The translations under genes were made by a program, and so were the position numbers. 64,000 nucleotides of DNA from FEN-1297 sp021817845. GTDB lineage: Bacteria; Bacteroidota; Ignavibacteria; Ignavibacteriales; Ignavibacteriaceae. Location of the stretch: the NCBI GenBank assembly GCA_021817845.1, contig JAKAFW010000024.1, forward strand, positions 1 through 64,000, given 5' to 3'. Below are positions 50,653 to 59,038 of the stretch, in pieces (positions within the stretch are counted from its first letter, which is position 1; every line of letters starts with the position of its first letter). The notes below the pieces were generated by a model that saw only the letters and a list, made by a program, of their open reading frames with translations, did not search any database and was not told the DNA's origin.

Positions 50653-52542
50653 ATGCGAATATCCGAAAATAAAATAGAAGAGATTAGAGCTGCCGCTAAT
50701 ATCGTAGATATTATTTCTGAGTTTGTCCAGATTAGGAAACGAGGGAAAAATTACCAGGGACTTTGTCCTTTCCATACTGAAAAAACCCCATCCTTTTCGG
50801 TAAGCCCTGATAAACAAATATTTTATTGCTTTGGATGTCATGCAGGCGGAAATGTATATAAATTCTTAATGGATTACGAAAAGATTTCTTTTGTAGAAGC
50901 TGTGCAAGACGTTGCAGAACGCGTTGGTATTTCTCTTGAATTGGATGACGAATCTTCAAGTGAAAAACAAAGTGAGCAGGAAATTCTTTACGACATTAAC
51001 ACCATCGCTGCAAAGTATTTTTCCGATAATCTCTTAATAAAAAAAGATGGGGAAATTGCTCAGAACTATTTCCATAATAGAAAAATAAAACTTCAGACTA
51101 TGCGGACTTTTGGTCTTGGCTATGCCTTTCCAGGCCGCGATGTGTTAGTCGATTTTCTGAAAGACCGCAAAATTGACTTTAATAAAGCCCTCGCTCTCGG
51201 TTTAATAGGAAGTAATAACGACGGTAGATTATATGATAAGTTTTCCGGGAGAATTATTTTCCCAATCTTTTCGCCGAACGGCAGGGTAGTCGCATTTGCC
51301 GGAAGGGTTTTTCATGAAAAAGAAGGGACCGCAAAATATCTTAACTCACCTGAATCTTTGATTTATACAAAAGGAAGAATACTTTACGGACTTTCTCACG
51401 CTAAAGATGAGATTAGAAAATTAGACCGCGTAATTCTTGTTGAAGGTTATATGGATTTAATTTCTCTATACCAAGGCGGAATAAAAAATGTCGTGGCGGT
51501 TTCGGGCACTGCACTTACAGAAGAACAATCAACGCTTCTTTCGCGTTATACAAAAAATGCGGTTCTTCTTTTTGATGCCGATACTGCGGGTATAAAAGCC
51601 TCCATGCGAAGTATAGAAATTTTGCTTAGACGCGATATGGAAATAAAAATTGCTTCGCTTCCTAAAGGAGAAGACCCGGATTCATATATCAATAATTTCG
51701 GAAAAGAAAAGTTCGATGAAATCATAAAGCACGCACTTAATTTTATTGAATATCAATCCGCTTATTATGAATCTCAGGGTATGTTTGAAGACGTAAGTAA
51801 AACTGCCGATGCTATCAGGGAATTGGTAAAGCCAATTGCCCTTATAAAAGATGAACTGAAAAGAAATCTTTTAACAAAATCAATTGCCAAGAAATTTAAC
51901 CTTCGCGAAAAGCTGCTTGAAATTGAACTTGAAAAAGCAATAAACCAAACCGGCAAACAATTAACATCGGAAGAAAGAACAAAAATTAGGGAGCAATCAA
52001 AGACAATTACAGGCGTTCCGGAACAACCTTCGAAAACAGCTTCCCCCGCTGTTTATAATCTCGAAAGAGAAATTATAAAACTTCTTTTTGAAGATAACAG
52101 GGAAGTGATTGAATTTATATCAGCCCACATTCCGCCGGAGGAATTCTTAATTGAAGCTCATTCAAAAATAGCAGAGATAGTATATGAATCATGTGTCGGC
52201 GATGAAGAAATAATCGTAAGCTCGCTCATAGAAAAAATTCATGATGAAAAGCTTCAGTCGTACATTCTTGAGCTTACTTTTGAAAAATACCAGACGAGTA
52301 AAAAATGGGAAGACCTTTATCCGGAGATGTCGCGCGATAAGGTATTAAAGAAAATAGCCCGCGATACAATTAGGAAATTCAAAACCGGTATAATAGAAAG
52401 CCAGATTGCCGCCAACCACAGGAGAATTTCCTCCGCAGAAGCAGAAGGTGAAAAACTTAAGTTAATGCGTGAGAATATGGAATTAGAACGAAGCAAACAA
52501 AAATTGAAAGATGAATTAAAAACTGAAGAAGAGCTTTCCTGA
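50653..52542 (+). CDS. dnaG: DNA primase
   Basis: The 629 residues have the N-terminal zinc domain (Cys 38, His 41, Cys 59, Cys 62 in CPFH and CFGC) and the RNA polymerase domain with GFGYAF-like GLGYAFPGR, IIFPIF, FAGR and the Toprim acidic motifs VEGYMD and DADTAG. A C-terminal helicase-binding region (~430-629) with charged helices follows. It makes RNA primers for replication. dnaG is not next to rpoD or rpsU here. Confidence 0.98.
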   Translation: MRISENKIEEIRAAANIVDIISEFVQIRKRGKNYQGLCPFHTEKTPSFSVSPDKQIFYCFGCHAGGNVYKFLMDYEKISFVEAVQDVAERVGISLELDDESSSEKQSEQEILYDINTIAAKYFSDNLLIKKDGEIAQNYFHNRKIKLQTMRTFGLGYAFPGRDVLVDFLKDRKIDFNKALALGLIGSNNDGRLYDKFSGRIIFPIFSPNGRVVAFAGRVFHEKEGTAKYLNSPESLIYTKGRILYGLSHAKDEIRKLDRVILVEGYMDLISLYQGGIKNVVAVSGTALTEEQSTLLSRYTKNAVLLFDADTAGIKASMRSIEILLRRDMEIKIASLPKGEDPDSYINNFGKEKFDEIIKHALNFIEYQSAYYESQGMFEDVSKTADAIRELVKPIALIKDELKRNLLTKSIAKKFNLREKLLEIELEKAINQTGKQLTSEERTKIREQSKTITGVPEQPSKTASPAVYNLEREIIKLLFEDNREVIEFISAHIPPEEFLIEAHSKIAEIVYESCVGDEEIIVSSLIEKIHDEKLQSYILELTFEKYQTSKKWEDLYPEMSRDKVLKKIARDTIRKFKTGIIESQIAANHRRISSAEAEGEKLKLMRENMELERSKQKLKDELKTEEELS

Positions 52543-52578
52543 ATCATTACGGGGAAAATTTAATAAGAAATAACCTAA

Positions 52579-55500
52579 ATGTTGAAAGAGATATTAAATA
52601 ATTTAGTTACAGACTTGGTGAGAAAGCGCGGCTTTCTTTACTTTGCTTCTAAAAAGGTTTCCGATGTATACATTGAATACAATGTTGTTACTGCGAAAGT
52701 AAAAGGTACAGATGAATATTATGTCCGCTTAGAATTTAATGATGATAAATCTGTTAAAAGCTATGCATGCACTTGTCCCTACATGGAATCCGGAGCTATT
52801 TGCAAGCATATTATTGCTGTGCTTTATCAACTTAATGAAAGAGGAATTTTCTACCAGTATTATCAGTTCGATAAACCGGGCGAGAAAAATCTTATAAAGC
52901 CTTCGCGATATTTAGATCGAAGCTACAGCCAAATTCCTCAGTCGAACGAAGGGAAAAACAAAAAGATTGAACCAATTGACGAACAGGCGGAACTAATACT
53001 TAAGAGAAATAAATGGATCGAAGAGGTCAAAAAGAAAAAGGAAGAAGAGAAATTTGAAAAGTTAAGAGGTAACTTTGATGTATTTCTTAAACAGCCTGAC
53101 AGTAAGAAACAAAAAGCAAAATATAAAATTGTTTACGGTATTACTCCCGATAAATTTGATCCGGTGCTGAAGGCGTTTAAGATAAAGTTGCTTCAGGACG
53201 GATCTTATTCTTCCAGTGCTGAGCCAGTTAATAATATTAACGCACAGCTTTTGGAAGGTCTTTCATTTCAGGAACGTTTGGTACTGGAATTTTTTGCAGA
53301 AAAATATGGTAAAATCCGTTTAAGTAATACTTTCAATTACGGCATTTATAATGAGCGCGACCTGGAAAGGATGACGACTATTCTTTCAGATGTTCTAATT
53401 TTTTTAGCTGATAAGGAAGTTTATTTAATGGGGCCATACTCACTGCAATTGGAAAAGAGAATTTCTATTCTCACGGAATTTGCCAATGCCGCAGTTATTA
53501 TCGCCGAAGATGATGAAAATATTTCGCTCACTCTGAAGCTTTACCTTAACAGTGAGGAAATAAAAATTGGAAATAAAACCTTCTCGTTCCTTGACGAACC
53601 GCTTTGGTTGAATGTAGAAGATAAAATTTTCAGAGTATCTAATTTGACCCGCGACCAGCTGCAAACATTTCAAGAGAACGAAGGGAAGATTTTAGTCCCC
53701 AAAATTTTTATGGAATATTTTGAACGAAATATTCTGCCGCAGATAGTATCGAACTTACCGATTGAAGCCGGTAAATACTCTGTCGAAAATATCGAGACCG
53801 CTCCAATAAAAAAGATACTTTTAGAAGAATCTGAAAATTCACTACTTCTAAGGCTGTCATTCGGCTATGGTAAATACGATTTACCATATAGCTCAAATGC
53901 AGGAAACAGCGCTTTCTTTGAAGAAGGCAAGCTGGTTACTATTAAAAGGGATAGAAATTTTGAAGAAGAAGCAAGGAATGAAATAAAAACTTTTTACGTT
54001 AAAGAAAAAGAACCGGGTATTTTTATGCCAAGAAAAGATCCGCTTGATTTTCTTTTCAAACTTATTCCTGCGGCGAGGGAAAACGGTTTTGAAATCTTCG
54101 GTGAAAAAGAGTTAAACAAATTTAAGATAAACGTATCAAGACCAAAAGTTTCGCTTGTTGTCTCTTCGGGAGTAGATTGGTTTGATGTGCAAACTAAAAT
54201 AGAGTTTGGCGGCTCACCTGTTAGTTTGGAAGCTTTATTAACGACACTAAAGCAGAAGAAAAATTACATTCAGCTAAATGACGGCTCTGTCGGAATTCTG
54301 CCTGAAGAGTGGATGAAGAAATTTCAAAGAACGATTATGTTTGGGGAAACTGCGGAAGGTTCTGTAAGATTTTCAAAAGCTCAGGCTAATGCGCTCGATA
54401 TGCTTGTTCAGGATGCCGATGACGCTCAAATTGATGAGACTTTCAAGGAGCATATTAGTCGATTAAATTCCTTTGACAAAATTAAAAAGCAAAAACTGCC
54501 GGTTGAAATAAATACCACGCTTCGCCATTACCAAAAAAGCGGCTACGATTGGTTTTACTTCCTTAAAGAATTTGGTTTCGGTGGAATACTTGCAGACGAT
54601 ATGGGACTCGGCAAAACTATTCAGGCTTTGGCGCTGCTTTCAAAAGAAAAGAAAGAAAATAGGACAAGCTTGATTGTTGCACCGACTTCCGTTGTCTTTA
54701 ATTGGGTTAACGAGGTAAAAAAATTTACTCCCGGCTTAAAAATATTGAACCACACCGGTGGTGCCAGGATAAAAGAAACTATAGATCATTTTGAAAATTA
54801 CGATGCAGTAATTACAAGTTACAGTATCGTACTAAGGGAAGCAGAAGCATTATCTCAAACAAAGTTTTATTACATCATCTTAGATGAATCTCAAAAAATA
54901 AAGAATCCGCTTTCAAAAACGGCTAAGGCTATTAAAATGCTTTCGGCCGAGCATAAGCTTTGTCTTACTGGAACGCCGGTTGAAAATAATTTGAGCGAAC
55001 TCTGGTCGCAGTTCAATTTTCTAAATCCCGGGCTGCTTGGCTCGTTAAGTAAATTTCAGGAAAACTTTTCCACTCCGATCCATAAACAGAACGACAAATC
55101 CGCTTCGGAACATCTGCGTAAATTAATTTATCCTTTCATCCTTAGAAGGACGAAAGACGTTGTTGCAAAGGAGCTGCCGGAGAAGACGGAAATAATTCAT
55201 TATTGCGAAATGGAACCCGAACAGGAAAAAATTTATAACCTCTGGCGGAATTCTATAAGAGATGAGCTTATGGAAGAGATTTCGCGCAATGGAATAAAAA
55301 AATCGGGATTCAAAGTCATCGAAGGACTTCTTAGACTCCGGCAAATTTGTAATCATCCGGTACTCGTTAATAAAAGCTACGGAAAAAAATCCGGTAAGTT
55401 CGAAGAGTTCAAAGAGCTTGCAGAAAAAGTTATTGAAGACGGGCATAAAGTCTTGGTGTTTTCTCAATTCGTTCAAATGCTCGATATTATAAAAGCGTAT

Positions 55501-55896
55501 TTGGAAAAACAAAATATCAACTATGAATATTTAACCGGAAGCGTAATTGACAGGGAAAAGCACGTTAATAATTTCCAAAATAATGACGACGTAAAAATAT
55601 TTCTAATTAGTCTTAAAGCCGGCGGATTTGGCTTGAACTTGACCGCAGCCGACTATGTTTTTCATTATGACCCATGGTGGAATCCCGCTGTAGAAGCCCA
55701 GGCGACTGACAGAACGCATCGCATCGGGCAGGATAAACACGTTTTTGTATATAAGTTTATTACAAAAAACAGCGTTGAAGAGAAAATCCTTTTGCTGCAG
55801 GATAAAAAAAGAAAATTAGTTGAGGATATTATTACCAGTGAAACCGGAATGCTTAAGAACTTAACAAAAGAAGATATTGAAATACTATTTGGATAA
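52579..55896 (+). CDS. SWIM-finger SNF2-family ATPase (HepA/RapA-like superfamily)
   Basis: The 1105-residue protein starts with a SWIM zinc finger (CTCPYMESGAICKHI; Cys 64, 66, 75 and His 77) and a long middle domain. The SNF2 ATPase core follows from ~650: ILADDMGLGKTIQALALL (Walker A), LDESQKIKNP (motif II with DESQ instead of DEAH/DEGH), TGTPVENNLSELWSQFNFL, then the helicase C domain with FLISLKAGGFGLNLT and TDRTHRIGQ. Such enzymes move along duplex DNA, remodelling protein-DNA contacts. The 36 bases to dnaG and same strand suggest an operon. Confidence 0.95.
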   Translation: MLKEILNNLVTDLVRKRGFLYFASKKVSDVYIEYNVVTAKVKGTDEYYVRLEFNDDKSVKSYACTCPYMESGAICKHIIAVLYQLNERGIFYQYYQFDKPGEKNLIKPSRYLDRSYSQIPQSNEGKNKKIEPIDEQAELILKRNKWIEEVKKKKEEEKFEKLRGNFDVFLKQPDSKKQKAKYKIVYGITPDKFDPVLKAFKIKLLQDGSYSSSAEPVNNINAQLLEGLSFQERLVLEFFAEKYGKIRLSNTFNYGIYNERDLERMTTILSDVLIFLADKEVYLMGPYSLQLEKRISILTEFANAAVIIAEDDENISLTLKLYLNSEEIKIGNKTFSFLDEPLWLNVEDKIFRVSNLTRDQLQTFQENEGKILVPKIFMEYFERNILPQIVSNLPIEAGKYSVENIETAPIKKILLEESENSLLLRLSFGYGKYDLPYSSNAGNSAFFEEGKLVTIKRDRNFEEEARNEIKTFYVKEKEPGIFMPRKDPLDFLFKLIPAARENGFEIFGEKELNKFKINVSRPKVSLVVSSGVDWFDVQTKIEFGGSPVSLEALLTTLKQKKNYIQLNDGSVGILPEEWMKKFQRTIMFGETAEGSVRFSKAQANALDMLVQDADDAQIDETFKEHISRLNSFDKIKKQKLPVEINTTLRHYQKSGYDWFYFLKEFGFGGILADDMGLGKTIQALALLSKEKKENRTSLIVAPTSVVFNWVNEVKKFTPGLKILNHTGGARIKETIDHFENYDAVITSYSIVLREAEALSQTKFYYIILDESQKIKNPLSKTAKAIKMLSAEHKLCLTGTPVENNLSELWSQFNFLNPGLLGSLSKFQENFSTPIHKQNDKSASEHLRKLIYPFILRRTKDVVAKELPEKTEIIHYCEMEPEQEKIYNLWRNSIRDELMEEISRNGIKKSGFKVIEGLLRLRQICNHPVLVNKSYGKKSGKFEEFKELAEKVIEDGHKVLVFSQFVQMLDIIKAYLEKQNINYEYLTGSVIDREKHVNNFQNNDDVKIFLISLKAGGFGLNLTAADYVFHYDPWWNPAVEAQATDRTHRIGQDKHVFVYKFITKNSVEEKILLLQDKKRKLVEDIITSETGMLKNLTKEDIEILFG

Positions 55897-56461
55897 CTGC
55901 TGCTGCGGATATTCCGTAACTAATTTAGAAGTGGGGAGCCACTAGTCACCAACCTCTCCGCCGAGTCAGATTCTCAAGTTCCCGTTGGAAACGTCCTATT
56001 ACGGAGGTCCGCTTTCCATTCATTCGCTCATTGAACCCTATTTAATTATTTAGATAATGTTGTGTAAACTTTTTAATTCATGAAAGATTATATAATATTC
56101 AATTAGAAAATTATTCAGAGTTCGCATATTCTTAATTTTCTTATATTTTATTTTATAATTCTATCCATTATTTCTTTAATCATTTGATGAAAGATTCTTT
56201 TCATTTGATTATATTAACGACAAAAAGATGTAATATTGATGAAAGTAAAAGAAAATTTATTTGGTTATCCCTCCAATCTATATAAATCCGATTTGATTAT
56301 GATATCCTCTCAATATATAATGTCAGGAAAGAATGTGAGACAAAAAAATCTATGGAAAAACAGCTGGCTGAACAAGAAACAAATAATATCCCTGCAGACA
56401 TTTAGGAAATTCTGATTATTTAGTGAGGATTAATTTTTCTTTTAATTAGAAAAGTGAAGCT
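55897..56461. other. 565-bp region with GC-richer block and short coding remnants
   Basis: The first 140 bases are markedly more GC-rich than the rest (CCAACCTCTCCGCCGAGTCA, ACGGAGGTCCGC) and look like a piece of a foreign element; no product is recognisable. From 56239 a 58-codon frame (MKVKENLFGYPSNLYKSDLI) and, in another frame, a stretch ending KQLAEQETNNIPADI at a stop suggest the tail of a decayed gene. The rest is AT-rich. Confidence 0.5.
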
Positions 56462-57376
56462 ATGTCAAATGTAATTAAGTCCGAGTTTTTAATTGAATTA
56501 AAAAAACGATTTGGTAATATAAAAAAGTTACCGAATAGCCAATCGTTATTTGAATTAGGTGATGGTTTATGTCGAATTTATACTCGATACTCCAAGATTC
56601 ATAGTAGAAACCAAGCTTTTTATGGAATTAGGAAAGAAGATTTAAAGGAATTAGATGGTTTTAACTCTGTTATATGTTTTTTGTGGGATAGTCAAGTTGA
56701 GCCAATATTTATTCCCTATTCTGAATTTGAAGATATATTTAGTTCACTTGAACCAGCAGCTGATGGGCAAATAAAAGCGTCACTTTATCTTCAAGATGAT
56801 GGAATGGAACTATATATTTCAAATTCTGGTAGGTTTAATCTTGAAGGATATTTAGGATGGAATTATTTCTCTGAAAGAATAGATTTAAATAAAATAGATA
56901 ACACGCCAAATTTTAGTCATTCACAAATCCAGACACTTTTAGGATCAATAGGATTACATAAAGGCTTTGACATTTGGATACCTCCCGTAGATAGAAATAA
57001 ACTAGATTGGAATTGCGCAACAAAATTTGAATGTGTCAACAATATACCAAGTCGTTATGATAAAGTAATTGATATAATTAGAGAAGTAGATATTATTTGG
57101 TTACAATCTGGATCAAGTCAAGTCAAGGCATTGTTTGAAGTAGAACATTCAACCCCAATTTATTCTGGTTTATTGCGATTCAATGATTTGCATTTGGTTG
57201 AACCTAACTTGAAACCAAAATATAGTATTGTCTCCAATTATATTAGAAGATCTTTGTTTTTTAGACAAATAAATAGACCAACATTTAAAGTAAGTGGATT
57301 GGTCGATTCGTGTAATTTCATGGATTATAGGGATGTCTATTCTTGGTATAACAGACTATCAAAGGAAACAAAATGA
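56462..57376 (+). CDS. Putative restriction-endonuclease-like protein (ExE nuclease motif)
   Basis: I do not know a named family with certainty. The 304 residues have an N-terminal domain (LCRIYTRYSKIHSRNQAFYG, SLYLQDDGMELYISNSGRF) and a C-terminal domain with VDIIWLQSG followed by ALFEVEHSTPIYSGLLRFND. The Asp in VDIIWL and the E-V-E of FEVEH, about 20 residues apart, fit a PD-(D/E)xK fold with an ExE ending as in BamHI. This C-terminal block occurs in restriction-like proteins. Codon use is AT-rich. The next frames are a small partner and the end of a BglII-type enzyme, so it belongs to a decayed restriction islet. No methyltransferase is seen. Confidence 0.5.
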   Translation: MSNVIKSEFLIELKKRFGNIKKLPNSQSLFELGDGLCRIYTRYSKIHSRNQAFYGIRKEDLKELDGFNSVICFLWDSQVEPIFIPYSEFEDIFSSLEPAADGQIKASLYLQDDGMELYISNSGRFNLEGYLGWNYFSERIDLNKIDNTPNFSHSQIQTLLGSIGLHKGFDIWIPPVDRNKLDWNCATKFECVNNIPSRYDKVIDIIREVDIIWLQSGSSQVKALFEVEHSTPIYSGLLRFNDLHLVEPNLKPKYSIVSNYIRRSLFFRQINRPTFKVSGLVDSCNFMDYRDVYSWYNRLSKETK

Positions 57377-57537
57377 AAAAAATATGGATAATTATTTTTG
57401 TTTATCATGGTTTAATACAAGAACCAGAGATATTTTTTTCTTATCAAGAAGCTAAAAATAAGAAGGATTCTCTTTTAATAGAATCAAATCCAGCTTATGA
57501 TGAAGTAGGGCTATTTGAGAAAAACATCAGTGATTGA
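57373..57537 (+). CDS. Small partner protein (54 residues)
   Basis: It starts at an ATGA overlap with the preceding stop and encodes MKKIWIIIFVYHGLIQEPEI and a charged second half ending FEKNISD. The overlap argues that it is really translated with the 304-residue gene. Function unknown; it could be a regulatory or immunity partner. Confidence 0.5.
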   Translation: MKKIWIIIFVYHGLIQEPEIFFSYQEAKNKKDSLLIESNPAYDEVGLFEKNISD

Positions 57538-57576
57538 TCGAACTTAATAAATCTCTTAATGTTAAGTTTTCTTAAA

Positions 57577-57961
57577 ATGGTTGGAGTGAAAGCCGTTTTT
57601 TATAATTATATAACTCATAATCGTGAGTTAATGGGAAAGAGTTTATTATTATCCTTCAAGGAATTGAAAGAATTTCTATCAAATATTATTCTATAATCAA
57701 ACTAATTTTGTAAAAGATAAAATTGCAGTTGAAGTTCAATTTGGTAAATATTCTTTTGTCGCTTATGATTTATTTGTTAAACATATGTTATTCTATTCAG
57801 GTGGAAAAATAAATTTAGGAATTGAAATACTTGCAACCAAAAAAATGCAATCTCAAATGTCCTCTGGAGTAGCTTACTTTGAAGGCGAAGTTTATAATGT
57901 AATGCGTCAGGGTCGAAATAGTCCACCTGTTCCTCTTTTGATTTTAGGTGTCGAATCTTAG
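57577..57961 (+). pseudogene. Broken BglII-family type II restriction endonuclease
   Basis: The last 98 codons (from 57668 in one frame) encode KDKIAVEVQFGKYSFVAYDL, FYSGGKINLGIEIL and SSGVAYFEGEVYNVMRQGRN. This matches the second half of BglII-type enzymes, whose catalytic E-x-Q is kept here as EVQ. The first 39 codons (57577-57696, ELKEFLSNIIL at their end) are in another frame and stop early. There is no continuous start, so it is a frameshifted and truncated gene. The 114-residue front part with the specificity loops is missing. Confidence 0.65.
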
Positions 57962-58220
57962 ATTATGGCCTAGTAACTTTATAATTTGAATAAAGGGCTG
58001 AAAATCTATATGATGAAAATAATCTTTGTATATTACTTCAGTGGATTTAGAGCAGCAATCATAACTGCTATCACTAATTTGGTGCCAAACCAAAACATCC
58101 AATAAAACGGCTCTGTCAGTCCTTCCTCGTTACTCGTCACAAATTTTGATGTACGTTATTCTTCCTTGTTCTGAAAATTTGTAGATTTATTATTATAATT
58201 ATTTTATTTCGATTTAGAGA
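57962..58220. other. Intergenic region after restriction islet
   Basis: AT-rich 259 bases. It holds a short frame of doubtful value (58010-58105, MMKIIFVYYFSGFRAAII) and a CTCGTTACTCGTCAC tract (58126-58140) that recurs at two other sites. No clear promoter. Confidence 0.5.
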
Positions 58221-58253
58221 ATGAATTACCGACTGGCAAAGACCGGCAAATTA

Positions 58254-58442
58254 ATGATAGAGATACTTCCGGATAAATGCGACTTCTGCGGATGTTGTGT
58301 TGGCGTATGTCCCGAAGATGCAATTGAATTAAAAGAAGCCGAAATATTTATTATTGATGAACGTTGTACGAATTGTTCAAAATGTATTTGGAGTTGTCCG
58401 ATTGAAGTGATAAAATTTAACAAAGAAGGAGTTCTTTTTTAA
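58254..58442 (+). CDS. 2[4Fe-4S] ferredoxin
   Basis: Two cluster motifs are present: CDFCGCCVGVCP and CTNCSKCIWSCP. I prefer the ATG at 58254 (MIEILPDK), giving 62 residues; an upstream ATG at 58221 adds 11 residues without family support. It carries low-potential electrons and is probably the donor for the flavoprotein reductase at 59039, from which it is separated by the inserted IVP unit. Confidence 0.92.
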   Translation: MIEILPDKCDFCGCCVGVCPEDAIELKEAEIFIIDERCTNCSKCIWSCPIEVIKFNKEGVLF

Positions 58443-58444
58443 AT

Positions 58445-58505
58445 AGGCAATTGGTAAAAAACAATAGGCAATAAGCAATAGGCAATAGGCAAAAAACAAT
58501 AGGGT
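58445..58505. repeat. Left inverted AATAGGCA repeat arm
   Basis: A run of AATAGGCAATAAGC/AATAGGCAATAGGC units, inverse to the run at 58915-58995. The two arms enclose the IVP gene. Confidence 0.85.
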
Positions 58506-58530
58506 TGATAAGAATTGAAGGAGAATTGTT

Positions 58531-58914
58531 ATAAATATTTCTTTTAAAGATCTAACGGTATATAAAAAATCGTTTGGACTTGCAATGATGATCTTCGAAA
58601 TATCTAAAACTTTTCCAAAAGAAGAAAAATACTCGTTAACCGATCAGATCAGAAGATCATCTCGATCAGTTTCAGCTGCTATTGCAGAGGGCTATAGAAA
58701 AAGGCAATACGAAGCCTATTTTATTTCCAAAATGTCAGATTCTGATATGGAAAATTCGGAAACTCAAGTTTGGCTGGACTTTGCTTTAGAATGTAAATAC
58801 ATATCTCAGGATATGTATCAAAGTCTGATAAGCAAGTCCGAAGAAATAGGAAAAATGATTAACCATATGATTGAAAATCCTGAAAAATATATAAGAAAAT
58901 CGGATAAAATTTAA
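58531..58914 (+). CDS. Four-helix-bundle (23S rRNA IVP-type) protein
   Basis: The conserved family pattern starts before the first ATG: ISFKDLTVYKKSFGLAMMIF, then LTDQIRRSSRSVSAAIAEGY and a helix-rich end. The family encodes small four-helix bundles first noticed in rRNA intervening sequences. The first ATG (58585) would remove the first conserved helix. Upstream, AAGGAG (58518-58523) stands seven bases before ATA 58531. The frame has only ATT, ATA and ATT between the last stop and the ATG, so either a rare start is used or the start was lost by mutation. The gene is flanked by inverted repeats. Confidence 0.8.
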   Translation: MNISFKDLTVYKKSFGLAMMIFEISKTFPKEEKYSLTDQIRRSSRSVSAAIAEGYRKRQYEAYFISKMSDSDMENSETQVWLDFALECKYISQDMYQSLISKSEEIGKMINHMIENPEKYIRKSDKI

Positions 58915-58995
58915 TTGCTTATTTCCTATTCCATATTGCCCCTTTTCCTTCTCTTATTGCCTATTGCCTATTTCTTACGGCCTACTGCCTATTAT
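58915..58995. repeat. Right inverted AATAGGCA repeat arm
   Basis: TATTGCCTATTGCC units in the opposite orientation to the left arm, just after the IVP gene. Confidence 0.85.
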
Positions 58996-59038
58996 TAGTA
59001 CTGGATAATTATTCATAAATTTAGGTAAAAAAAATAAA

